Shown: piece by piece, positions 1 through 9,224 of the stretch
How the letters are laid out: every line of letters starts with the position of its first letter
How positions within the stretch are numbered: the stretch's first letter is position 1
NCBI RefSeq assembly: GCF_000275845.1
Contig: NW_006766885.1
Location: forward strand, 613,588-630,153
DNA length: 16,566 bases
Source of the DNA: Dichomitus squalens LYAD-421 SS1
Taxonomy: Eukaryota > Basidiomycota > Agaricomycetes > Polyporales > Polyporaceae
Direction of reading: 5' to 3'
Translations under genes and position numbers: made by a program
Notes under the pieces: model-generated
The model's database searches: none
What the model saw: only the letters and a program-made list of their open reading frames with translations
Told to the model about the DNA's origin: nothing

Positions 1-182
1 ACGGCACGATACTGATCGGACGGAACGAGCGCCGATCCGATCCGATCTCGATCGTCCTTAGTTCATGGCCCGTCAAAAGATGACATAAGGTTGCCGCCAT
101 CGCCAGCCCCCAGCTCAACGTCGCCCTCGACGCTACCACCACCATAGACGCTCAACAGCCCCAGCACCAGCACCTTGCCCCT

Positions 183-2591
183 ATGACCGTCGACCTCGAC
201 GGTCAGCAACAGCAACAACAACAGCAGCAACAGCTACCACAGGCCAACCCGCACTTTGCCATGCCGGCTCCAGTGGAGCACGGACCACCGATGGCCTCTG
301 GCTTCGCCGCGCATTCTCCGCCCATGCACGCGAGCCCTCACGCGTCGTCGTCAACGTACGGGCAGCATCAGGGCAACATCGTGCAGCCCTCTATGTTCCA
401 GGGGAACATGAGCGCGACGATGGGCATGCCGATGGGCCTCGATCCGAGGTACCAGCTGACACCGTCGTACATGGGCTACGCGCCGCAAACGGCGCACGCG
501 GGCCCCATCCAACCATTCGTCCCTCCAGCGCCGACCTCCATATCCATGCCCCCGGGGATGCCGCCACTGCTGATGTCGAGGCCGACATTGCAGTGGATCG
601 TCCTGAGCGACAACATGGCACCATTGGTGCACCAAGAAGGATGCCCGGTCTGTACGACCTGGGCGCGCCACATACAGGACGCCGCAAGGACGGACACGTC
701 CTTCGTGGAAGCCAATGGAACAGCGCGTGCCGCCCTTCAGGAGCGGCTCTACGACCACTTCCGCCGATGGCAGGGTTCGGAAGGGGGAGGGACGCCGGCC
801 GAACTCCAATAGGAGATCGAGCGGCTGAAGAAGGAGAACGAGCTCCTCTGCCGCGAGTCAGAGGATCGGGGTCGTGAGATTGACGACCTGGAGGCCCGGG
901 TGAATGAAGCCTGGGAAGCCAGTGAACACCACGAGGATAGGGCGAGGCGACTGGAAGACGAGTTGCGTCGTCATCGACGCTCTCGATCCCTGTCCCCGGG
1001 ACCTCGGCGTCGAGATCGCTCACCTCCACCACGGCCCGCACCACCTCGTCCTCCTCCGCACCAGCAATTTCCGAACCGGCCCTCCCCGCTTCCGTACGGG
1101 GACCGCTACTACGCCCCCCCGCGAGGTGAGCCGTCGCGCCCAGGGCCATCGGGCATGCCGCGATCCACGTCTCAAGCGGTTCCATCAAACCTGCTTGGGA
1201 ACACGATGTCATCGTCGTCGCTCGCACCTCCCTTTCCGTCAAGCGACTTCCCGCAAGGCTCGTCCTCAAGCTCGCGACGCCTCGGCCCCGAGGCGGCGTT
1301 CGACTCCGAGATGGAGGACGACGACGTCGACAGCGAGTCCGAGGGCTACAACGTCAAGAAGGGCAAGCAGCGCGTGTTCAATAATGCGAACCGCGCCGTC
1401 CTGCATCGGACCCGGGAGCGGCTGATCAGCCAAGCGACGGGGACCACACCTCGACAACCGGCACCCCCGCCTCCTGCGCCGACGCTTCCTGCGCTGGGCC
1501 CGAGTGCCGGACTGGACCATCCGCGTGTACCAGGAGGTGTGCGCCAGCCCCACATGTCTGTGTGGCCGGAGGCGACGCTGGTCCAGGCAGCTGATGCCTG
1601 GTCGGACTACGTCCCTCTGAACCATCACCAGTACTGGGAGTTGGTGCGGTCGGCCAGGGCTCAAGGAGGTGGCGCGTACAACCATGTACACGACCTCCTT
1701 CGTCAATATGACGCGAACGGAGCCCTGGGCGCGTTCAACTACCTCCACCAGCTCAAGATGAGCTGGTCGGACCCGCACCAGGCGGAGACACGATCGCAAG
1801 CCCGTCGCGCTCGCGACTTCGGGAGAGAAGCGGTTCATTCGAACCCCTCTCGCATCGAGAAGAACCCGGGCATGCGGAACCTGAGCCGGACGGACCCGCC
1901 GGAGAGGTGGTTGGAGTACTAGCACCAGTACCCCGACACCCTGCCGGTGTACCTCCCCATTCCCTCTCAGCTGGGAAGACCAACCCGGGATCACACCCGG
2001 GGCCACATCCTCCTGCGCGCTCTCATCCCCAAGCTCAAGGGCGCCCAGCAGTCGGCCGAGCGCGCGCGGTTCCTGGAGGTCACTGCCCAACTCTTCTCGA
2101 TCCCCGGCCTCTATCGACGAATCGTTGACGAGGGCCACTACCCCGAAGGTACGGTGGAGCGACTGCTCCCCTACCCGGGCCAGGTTACCAACATGTCGAT
2201 TTTCAACTTGGCGGCTTGGTACGCCCATTGCGGGCTCAGCGCGGCCTCCATTGCGCTTATGCAGCCAATGGCGGTACGCATGCGCCAGTACTACGAGCGC
2301 CGCAACCCCAACTCAGCGGAGGCCTTCCTCCAATGGCCGCGCACCGTGGCCGAAGTCACAGCTGTGCCCGTGCTCGCGGAACTCGCGTTGCAAGTCGCGG
2401 CACTGCAGGAAAACCCAGATGCGACCACTGGTCACGCGACCGCGCCTCTCCCCCTCGTAATCGAGGGCGTCGACGTCGACGAAACCATGGGAGAAGCGCA
2501 TGGGATTGGCGAGGGCCAGGCTGATGAGCCGGGGCCCAGTGGTACAGTACTGTCGACCGACGCCCCGGGCCCGTCACCTCCCTCAGCCTGA
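183..2591 (+). CDS. Gag-like coiled-coil protein of a pol-less LTR element, two in-frame TAG codons
   Basis: Three long open stretches (183-809, 813-1919, 1923-2591) share one frame and are separated only by TAG at 810-812 and 1920-1922, so they read as one product of about 800 codons. I do not recognise a named family. Visible order: Gln10 run (aa 8-17); Pro/Met/Gln-rich low-complexity region to about aa 130; a short ordered segment with C154-x2-C157-x5-H163; a charged heptad-like coiled coil straddling the first TAG (about 813-970); an Arg/Ser/Pro-rich basic stretch; an acidic patch near 1300-1340; then a globular Trp/Tyr-rich C-terminal half. No CCHC zinc knuckle, protease or RT motif is present. 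A polypurine tract and LTR follow 264 nt after the stop, which suggests a gag-like role (inference). The frame is open upstream to 84, so the true start may lie before 183. Either a nonsense-damaged gene or UAG readthrough is possible. Confidence 0.72.
204..233 (+). repeat. CAG/CAA trinucleotide repeat encoding Gln10
   Basis: Ten consecutive glutamine codons, mixed CAG and CAA, near the N-terminus of the gag-like ORF. The mixed codons suggest an old or selected tract rather than a recent slippage expansion. Confidence 0.9.
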
Positions 2592-2835
2592 GCACGCTGA
2601 CCACCTCCGTACGTGTGGGGCCGGGTGTCTCACCCTCATCGTGTTGCGTCGCCCTGCCGGCACGCCGCCTCCCGCTCAACCGCATCGTCCACCCGCAATT
2701 TCGAATCACGCCCGCCGCATCAACATTTCTCTCTCGCATCATCATCGCACGTCCTATCGGACGCTTATGCTTTTCCCTTCTCTCATATGGACATGGCTAT
2801 TCCATGCACTCCCTATTCCTCATTGGTATCATATG

Positions 2836-2854
2836 AGAACCTGGCACAGGTTCT
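2836..2854. other. Perfect 8-bp inverted repeat just before the polypurine tract
   Basis: AGAACCTG (2836-2843) and CAGGTTCT (2847-2854) flank a 3-nt loop and abut the polypurine tract. It would fold as a small hairpin in RNA. Role unknown. Confidence 0.6.
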
Positions 2855-2866
2855 GAAGGGGGAGAA
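2855..2866 (+). other. Polypurine tract (plus-strand primer site)
   Basis: Twelve uninterrupted purines, GAAGGGGGAGAA, end exactly where the LTR begins with TGTAACG. This is the canonical arrangement for plus-strand priming in LTR retrotransposons and fixes the element's orientation as +. Confidence 0.75.
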
Positions 2867-2881
2867 TGTAACGGATCGTTA

Positions 2882-2896
2882 TTATCTTATCTTATC
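2882..2896 (-). promoter_or_regulatory. Triple tandem GATA motif at the LTR start
   Basis: TTATC repeated three times without spacing gives three overlapping GATAA sites on the minus strand. GATA factors in fungi control nitrogen, iron and light responses. A regulatory role here is inference. Confidence 0.4.
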
Positions 2897-2971
2897 TACG
2901 TAGTTAATCTACATCTTGTATCTACATCTGGATCGTCATGGTGATCGGCGCTGATCCATCTGGATCCGCGC

Positions 2972-3006
2972 GACGTGGCGAAGGCTTCTCAGCCTTTCAC
3001 CACGTC
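2972..3006. other. Strong stem-loop inside the 3' LTR
   Basis: Outer arms GACGTGG (2972-2978) and CCACGTC (3000-3006) and inner arms AAGGCT (2981-2986) and AGCCTT (2991-2996) surround a 4-nt loop, with a small internal loop between the arms. It could mark an R-region or 3'-end structure of the transcript. Confidence 0.55.
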
Positions 3007-3092
3007 CACCATAGTATACGCCCTCTCAATCTAGAGATTGGTTCAGTGTACTTTGGACTTATGTGAATCAGGCGACACCTGTAAACGTTACA

Positions 3093-4117
3093 GTACTACA
3101 TTGGACAAGGAATGGCCGAAGAAATCGAAAAGAAGCTGGATGTGAGGTCGTAGCTTGAACCGGAAGCTCACAGTCAAGAAACATTGTGTGATATGTGATC
3201 AGGAGTTCTGACTAGAACATGCCAGAACTGCGTAGTTAGGGTTATAATTAGAATAGGCTCTAAGGCTCAGAGTATATGTATACAGTGGTACCACAGTCGA
3301 AGAAGTGAACTCACATTGCAGCACACTAAGATCAGGCATGCAACAGAAGTGGCTAAATCCAACTCAAGCCCACCTGTCTAAGAAGGCTTTGGTGCTCACA
3401 CGGCCAAGCGAGACCATACCGCTCCGCCATTGGTTACAGAAGAAGCGTTGGAAACAGCTAGGCCTTTGGGGGCGGAAAAGAGCCATCAAAGGTGAACCAA
3501 CTCCAATCTAGCAGCTTCTCCGGCCAATGAACACCTCGGATTGGACCATCAAGGGTCAGAAAAGTAGTCAGGTGAAAAGAGCTAATTTTATAGGACCTAA
3601 TGCACTTCGAATGAAGAGAAAAGGTGAAGAATTGACTGAGATACAGAGGAAGAAGGGTTATAAGGGGCAGAAAATGGGAAGGGAACACTAGTATAGGGTT
3701 CCAAACCAGGAGGAATGCGGCCTGGATTGCCCTAGGATGATCCAGAATTTTCTGCGCATTTTTCGGAATTTATTGGAGCTTAGAAGGTCAAGACAGCCCT
3801 AGGAATGGAGACCATGGAAAAACTTAGTCATCACATCAGACATGTGATTGGCTGGGGACCAGAAAGAATGATGGGAGTCAAAGGACAGACAATAACTCCC
3901 CAGAAAGGCAGTGTAGAAAACAATAAAGACTCGGAGTAAATGGATAGATTAATTCACCCAGAGTACCGGAAATGCGGAGTTGATAAGGTCAGCAGAGGTC
4001 ATGTGACCCCAGAACTTCTATCCCACAATGGAGGAAGATGGTCTACTTAGCAAGGCAACAGGATATTCAGGAGCATTGGCACAGTTGAACAGGCAAGATC
4101 TTGGTGGTAGAATAAGG
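3093..4117. other. Gene-poor stretch
   Basis: About 1 kb with no convincing gene in any frame; the longest + frame (3305-3511) has no recognisable motif. A 7-bp inverted repeat, ATCACAT/ATGTGAT, lies at 3830-3848. The block sits upstream of a TATA box and may be LTR U3 or decayed repeat DNA, but I cannot place its limits. Confidence 0.5.
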
Positions 4118-4125
4118 TATATAAG
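4118..4125 (+). promoter_or_regulatory. TATA box upstream of the 4487 gene
   Basis: TATATAAG, about 360 bp before the ATG at 4487. The transcript would carry a long leader that includes the LTR-end-like sequence at 4451-4470. Confidence 0.5.
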
Positions 4126-4450
4126 TGAGAGAGGGTACAGCAGAAGGTGTTAAGTACAGACTGTTAGCGGCAGTGGTGTGATCTGGTCGATGATGGCGAA
4201 TTGGGTGCAGATAGCGAGTGCAGAGAGCAAATGATAGAGTTAAGGAAGAGCGAGAGAGAGAGGCATAGACACATAGACAAGAGGTTTAGGGCACCAAACT
4301 GGCACTCAGGGCTCTCTAGGCCCAGATAGAACAAAGCCTCACCCAGGCCTCAAACACAAATCGAAGAGGCTCATCGCCATATGGACTAGGAATTGTACAG
4401 TAATGTGGCTACAGCGTCGTGCTGCTAATGTTTGTCCATGTTTGTCCCTC

Positions 4451-4470
4451 TGACACAATTAGGCGCCAAC
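4451..4470 (+). other. Possible LTR end and primer-binding site
   Basis: TGACACA followed by ATT, an extra A, then GGCGCCAAC resembles the common Ty3/gypsy arrangement of LTR terminus, short spacer and TGGCGCC-type tRNA primer site, with a one-base disturbance. With the TATA box 330 bp upstream and an ORF 17 bp downstream, 4487-5631 may be the first ORF of an LTR element. The LTR's 5' edge was not found, so this is tentative. Confidence 0.3.
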
Positions 4471-4486
4471 ACTAACACAGACAGTC

Positions 4487-5631
4487 ATGCCTGGCAGTAG
4501 ACCCACCTCTCCACTGACATACTTCCTACGCCGGAGCCCACTTACTCGTTTCGACTTCATCCGGGACTACTATTCTCAGACGATGGGTCACGTGAGCCTT
4601 ATCCAGGAATCCGGCCCCTTTATCACTGCACAGAATACCTACATTCTTCCAAGGCTTCTATCACCATGGGACTTCTCCAGCTCGGTCGACACCTACCTTT
4701 TCGAGCGGGTTTGCCTCAATCTAGGTGGTCAGATCCACATGGGGACAGCTTACATGATGTTCGAAGAGGGTGCCCCTTCATTGCCCCCTCTGATAGGACC
4801 TCCTGCCCCACCGGCCAACTCTCCCCCTATGGCACCAGTCATACAGCCTTTGGAACCCAGGGACCCGCCTCCCTGTCGTCCGACTCCGATGCCCTTGTTT
4901 ATTGGAAGCGTGGGATTTTCAGACCCGGAGCCACCTCTGCTGCCCCGCATGCGCCCAGTTCCCACTCCGGGTGAGTCATATCCTAAAAAAGAAGTCCTAT
5001 CATTAGCTATCATCCGGTTGCTAAGAAGCCTTGGTACAGTCAAAACACCCCAGCTTAAGGTACAAGAGGTTCAGAGGTGGACTGCGCATGCAAAATCCAA
5101 AGAAGAACCCAGTCCGGAGAACCAAGAAGAGGCTGCCTCAGCTGAAGACACGCCCATGGAGCTCAAGTATCCCTTGAGCCCGGAGCCCGAGCCTGAGCCT
5201 GAGCCCGTCACTGACGAGGCTACCAAGGAGGCTCCGAGTGCCGAAGAAGAAGCCGAAGGCCTGCAGGCCTGCTACAACGTCCAGAGCCCCGGAAGAGCTA
5301 TTGTGAGAGCCCCAGTGCGTGCGCTGTACAGTACGTACAGACACCGCCACTGATCCTTCCGACAGTCCTGCGCCTGCACAAGAAACATGCCCGCGCGAGC
5401 GTCAAGGACACGTTTGACCACCCAAAGCTAGCGCTACAGGTGGCCGAGCACGTCGGGCTCGAGAACATCTTGCTCGTCCCAGCCCGCTTGTGGACCAAGG
5501 ACGAGCGTCGCTTCATGCGACTCGTAATCAAGTTGATCTGCCATGCCTTGAGCGGAAAGGTGGGGTATGGTGAGGTTGTGCCGATGTATGGCCCAGGTGC
5601 AGTTGTAGGAGGTGGGAGCGACACTGAGTAG
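4487..5631 (+). CDS. Unrecognised Pro/Glu-rich protein, two exons
   Basis: ATG at 4487 opens a 288-codon frame ending in TGA at 5351. A second, clearly coding frame runs to TAG at 5629-5631, offset by one base. A 35-nt intron at 5331-5365 (GTACGT donor, CTGAT branch-like site, CAG acceptor) joins them in phase; 5319-5365 (47 nt, weaker GTGCGC donor) also works. The product is about 370 aa. It has an ordered N-terminus (aa 1-90, aromatic and Leu-rich), a proline-rich linker (about aa 95-165), an acidic region with an EPEPEPEP run, and an ordered basic C-terminus ending Gly-rich. No zinc knuckle, transmembrane segment or known domain is seen. The leader hints at an element ORF, but a host gene is equally possible. 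Confidence 0.55.
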
Positions 5632-6902
5632 AGCGAAATGGGGCGGACGGAAAGAATCCGCTAATGAATACGGACAGAAACAACCTAAAAAAGAAGTTAA
5701 AAGAATCCTGTAGTAATAGTGTGTCAGTATCAAGTACGAATCAGACAGAAAAAGTTGGGAAAAAATTCCTGGTTAGGGAAGGCACAAGTAAAAACGTCCA
5801 GGACAAAAGCCCCGTTCACAAAGTCACCCGAACGAACCCCAACCTGGTACGGACATGCAACTCCACACGAGCAAGAACCCGAAGGTTCTAGCAGGTGCGA
5901 GAGGCATCGCGCAAGAAGGTACCCAAGCCATCGAGGCTCGAGCACCATGCAAAGAAGGTCCTAGAAGAGTGGAAAGATCAGTATATATGGCAGATGCTTG
6001 GCTATAGAGGAAGGGAAGAGGAATCAGTAAGAGACAGCCCACGATGGGAGGACCATTGCCCAGCAGGGTCTCGCGAGCGATAAGCTCATTTGCGAGAGGT
6101 TACCGCATGGACCCCCATAGTGACCCCCGACCGAGAAGGCCGCAATCGGGGCGGGGTGAGTACGAGATGAAACACGAAAGAGAAAGGGACGGGGATCAAG
6201 AATGGCTCCCCACCTCGCAAGGAGAGTATCGACGTGGACGACATCACAATCGACGCGACCGCTGCAGCCACTAGAGACGAGGCACGCGCCACGGTCCATA
6301 CTGGGGAAAGGAAACCCAGTACGGCCACTCACAGCTCGCCGAACTCCTCCGACAAGAGCTCACGACGCTGTGGGATGAGAGAAGGACTCACCAGGAAGGG
6401 ACAAGTACGGTCTCCTTGGGATCCGCGTACTCGTCCCACCATGCCTACAGAGCTCCGAGCACCTACAACACGGCTGTGTGTGTGCCCACAACTGATCTTG
6501 AGGGGACAAGAGGAGTGTGCGGAGAGATTGAGGGGAACGAGGACCGTGACCAGGCGAGAGGCGCCCCAAAAGAGATGACGGATGACGACGCCAGTGCGCT
6601 CAGCCATGTGAGCACCTGCACGGTGTGAGCAGATAGTGAGGAAGTGATGCCACAAATGGGGCCATAGGACGACGAGGCGATGGAGGCCGATGGGTGAGAG
6701 CAACGTCGATGGACGACGCTGAGTAGTCGGAGGTTGGCTGAGTATCCAAGACGACAAATCAATGTGGTACTGACGGGGCGTCCGAAGATGTGTAAGTGAG
6801 AGCATTGAGCTTCGTGCTCGATGCTCAAGCATCTCTGTATGCTATATGGTGAGTCGGGAGGTGCTCACGTTAGCTGGGGTGCGGTCAGTTGGCTTTCGCC
6901 CC
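5632..6902. other. Intergenic stretch without a recognisable gene
   Basis: Short frames on both strands (for example + 6234-6628 and - 6329-6832) show no known motif and mutually overlap. The + strand around 6300-6628 has a faintly coding-like composition but is broken by frame changes. It may be very old element debris. Confidence 0.5.
6800..6826. other. 11-bp stem-loop
   Basis: Arms GAGCATTGAGC and GCTCGATGCTC (one G-T wobble) enclose a 5-nt loop. It lies about 75 bp before the solo LTR. Function unknown. Confidence 0.55.
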
Positions 6903-7340
6903 TGTTACGACTGACTGTCGAGCGAGTAAGTGGAGACGAGCGAGGCAGGCAGGAGCATCGACGAGCTCTGATCGCAGTGAGACTGGAGCGGAGCTCAACA
7001 GGCAGGACTGGAGACAAGTTGTGTATTGAGCGAAGTATCTACAGAGCGAAATACACGATGGCTTACCTGGAGACAAGAGGTCGAAACTAGAGTCTCCAGG
7101 TAGCAAGGGATCCAGCTATATACAGGGAACGAACAATGGGCACTAGAGAACAATAGTGTCACCATGGGTACGAAGTACAAGGGGTGTAGGACAATAGCGG
7201 ACATGGAGACAAAGGGAGCTATTGTTCATGTGCGGAAAAAGGGAAACCATAGCGAGTAGTGAACAATAAGGAAATGTACGAGGCAATGGTCCGAATCGAA
7301 AAGGAAACGTAGCGCCGTGAGGGCGGTTTGTGACAGCCCC
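6898..7340. mobile_element. Solo LTR with GCCCC target duplications, copy A
   Basis: The LTR body is 6903-7335 (433 bp). It begins TGTTAC and ends GTGACA, a slightly decayed inverted terminus. The 5 bp on each side, 6898-6902 and 7336-7340, are both GCCCC, a typical LTR-integrase duplication. No internal element sequence follows, so it is a solo LTR left by LTR-LTR recombination. A TATATA box is at 7117-7122. It is a diverged copy of the LTR at 16072-16550, most clearly from the ACAAGAGGTC block (7074) to the terminus. Confidence 0.8.
7064..7102. other. 11-bp perfect inverted repeat just before the TATA box of solo LTR A
   Basis: TACCTGGAGAC (7064-7074) and GTCTCCAGGTA (7092-7102) are separated by 17 nt. 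The right arm has diverged or was never present in copy B, so the dyad is specific to this copy. Confidence 0.6.
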
Positions 7341-8642
7341 CTTCCACGTGCTCCAGCCAACTCAACACCCTTCGCCTGCTCAGCAATCGGCATTCAACTG
7401 TCCTTGACCTCGCAATGCCTACGCCTACAGTCACAAAAGGGGGGGTCCAAAAATTAAATAGAAACGACCAAGGCTGCGGAACTAATGTCCGCAACCGCCC
7501 TGGTTCATTTGCAGCAGCGCTGCATGTGCACGCACCCCCCATATGTATGTAGAAAGCAATAAAGTATCTGTGTGAGCCATAAACATGTGAGTAGTGCGCG
7601 GGGGAGACAAGTCTTGAGGAAGGAAACCGGGGTGTGCGAGGAAATGCGAGAATGGGGACGACAGCGGGCAACGTACCTGAACGAACCCCATGTCACCCAT
7701 CCTAAGCACCTCTTAGGTCCTCCCAGTCCCCAACAACCCACAGCAATCAATATTCGCCCCATCCTACCGCAAACAAGTAAGGTGATAAAGTTTTTGAGGG
7801 GCTTGGGGGCGCAACGTGAGATTGTGAGGGCCGCCGACGTTGGATAAGGTGGCTGGCTGGGCTGTAAATTTGTATACAAGTAGTGTAGGGGCACCTCTTG
7901 TGAAGTACGGCACCGATAGGCAGGAGGGAGGACTGTAGGAAGAAGGCTGGAGGAAGGTCAGGAGCACAACAACGCCAGAGACCGGTAGGCGCCCGTATTA
8001 CATACAGGCATGCCTATCAGCCTCTGCGTGTCGTGCCAGTAAGTGAAAGAGGGGGAAGTCAACAGGAGAGGAGAGCCAGGAAATGGAGCTGTAGCAAAAC
8101 ATGTGAGAGAGAGAAAGAGAGCGGGAGAGCCGACCATGAGAACGATGCAACGTCTGTTGCGATGGTGACAATGCGTCCAGCATGCAAAGAAGAGAGCGGA
8201 AGTTGACCCTTAGCATCGAAAGGGGGGCTCTTCAGGCCCAGAGAGACCGTCGCAACACATTCAAGGAGGAGTCTGCAAGAAGAGGGGAGGATAGAACCTG
8301 CTTATGGACGCCAGGGATGACCTTGTGTTGGAATCGGTGCTGTAGCGCCGTCGATTGTAATCGCACCAAGTCCCGCATCGCGCTATACATAGTTCGCGCT
8401 GTCCGCTATCTACGGTAATTTTCGTATAGTCACAACTCTCTTTCACATAGAGATATCGCATTTCTTTCACTAGTAGTCTCCATTTCTGTAGATCTGACTG
8501 CACTCTAGAATAGTGTCTACCTTACGCACTTCTGGTCCGTTTGGCGCCATTCCAGCGCCACATAGTGTATGGTCGTGTTAGCTAGTTCCCACGCGCTCTG
8601 TGCGCCGTCATCTGCGCCTGAGTCGACTCTGTGGTCCTCAAG
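7341..8642. other. Gene-poor stretch
   Basis: No frame on either strand carries a recognisable domain. A 10-bp palindrome GCAGCGCTGC occurs near 7515 and a GA-rich purine run near 8100-8130. I see no LTR termini or element coding sequence. Confidence 0.5.
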
Positions 8643-8648
8643 ACTTAC

Positions 8649-8970
8649 AGAGCTCGACTTAGGCCATTGTGACCCCTCTGAGGCCCACTGCAGCTAACAC
8701 CTTGCTGATGCCAGCCTTGACGCCGGTCTGTTCTAGGAGTTCTGCGACGGTTGTGCCAGCCTTTCCAAGGATGACGCCGGCATTCTTGCTGCCCACAAGC
8801 GTATGAAGAGTGAGACTGTTGTCAGTGTTGGTCGGAGAGAGAGAACGGGACTGAGGAAAAGAGTGAGGTTAGCGTCCGCGATAAGGGACCAGCACTATAA
8901 GGATGGTGTTCCCAAGCGTGGCTGGGAGGCCGTGTGGCATTGGATCCGCGTCGTCTTGGTCCCCAGACAT
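8649..8970 (-). pseudogene. 5' fragment of a KH-domain RNA-binding protein gene (Rnc1/PBP2-like)
   Basis: Reading the minus strand, ATG at 8970-8968 opens about 25 codons of an acidic, Pro-containing N-terminus. A likely intron ends in CAACAG at 8816, and exon 2 runs 8815-8649 up to a GTAAGT donor at 8648-8643. Exon 2 encodes a type I KH core: LVGSKNAGVILGKAG with the GKAG (GxxG) loop, then the helix VAELLEQTGVKAGISKV. KH domains bind single-stranded RNA. The second half of the domain has diverged and a TAA lies in frame at 8661-8659. No clear exon-1 donor in the right phase and no further KH exons are found downstream, so this is a truncated, decayed copy. The Rnc1/PBP2-type assignment is from memory of the motif style. 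Confidence 0.62.
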
Positions 8971-9093
8971 CAAGACAAGAGTTTTTTTGAGTTAAGCAGC
9001 AGCAAGAGAGCAGACCAGAGTTCTAGGGCACAGGCAGGAGGACAGGAAGGGAGGGACGAGTGATGCACCTCCTTGGGACAAGATAGACGCCCA

Positions 9094-9116
9094 ATCTTAT
9101 CTCCATCAGATAAGAT
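9094..9116. promoter_or_regulatory. Inverted GATA-site hairpin upstream of the KH gene
   Basis: ATCTTATCT and AGATAAGAT form a perfect 9-bp inverted repeat with a 5-nt spacer, giving two opposed AGATAA sites about 125 bp upstream of the KH ATG (minus strand). A CACGTG E-box at 9150-9155 and CCAAT-type sequences near 9157-9182 lie further upstream. Together they look like remains of that gene's promoter. Confidence 0.4.
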
Positions 9117-9224
9117 AGGATCAGCATGGCCGGTCCTTTCCAAGCTGTGCACGTGTCCCAATCACGCATGCGTCCACCAATAACCTTTTTACAGGGCTGC
9201 AAGTGTTCCGGAAGCCATACACAA

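Larger units (their letters stand above)
2867..3092 (+). mobile_element. 3' LTR (226 bp) of the gag-like element
   Basis: It starts TGTAACG and ends CGTTACA, a perfect 7-bp terminal inverted repeat of the TG..CA type. It is preceded directly by the polypurine tract. The 5 bp on its two sides (GAGAA and GTACT) differ, as expected for the 3' LTR of an element rather than a solo LTR. The matching 5' LTR must lie left of position 1. The first bases carry three tandem TTATC units (2882-2896), and a strong stem-loop lies at 2972-3006. Confidence 0.68.

Noticed and set aside
642..671. C-x2-C-x5-H as a retroviral-type zinc knuckle
   Set aside because: The spacing is wrong and no fourth ligand follows, so it is not a CCHC knuckle.
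391..1269. Long minus-strand frame (292 codons) and its partner at 1266-2228 (320 codons)
   Set aside because: Both are antisense shadows of the GC-rich + strand ORF. The + frame has the ordered features (Gln run, coiled coil, SR-like stretch) and the polypurine tract orientation.
5720..5726. TGTGTCA as the 3' LTR start matching the TGACACA end at 4451-4457
   Set aside because: No polypurine tract precedes it and no sequence similarity to the region before 4457 follows. A 7-mer match alone is chance.
6234..6832. Overlapping frames on both strands as genes
   Set aside because: They conflict with each other, show no recognisable motif, and none extends beyond about 170 codons.
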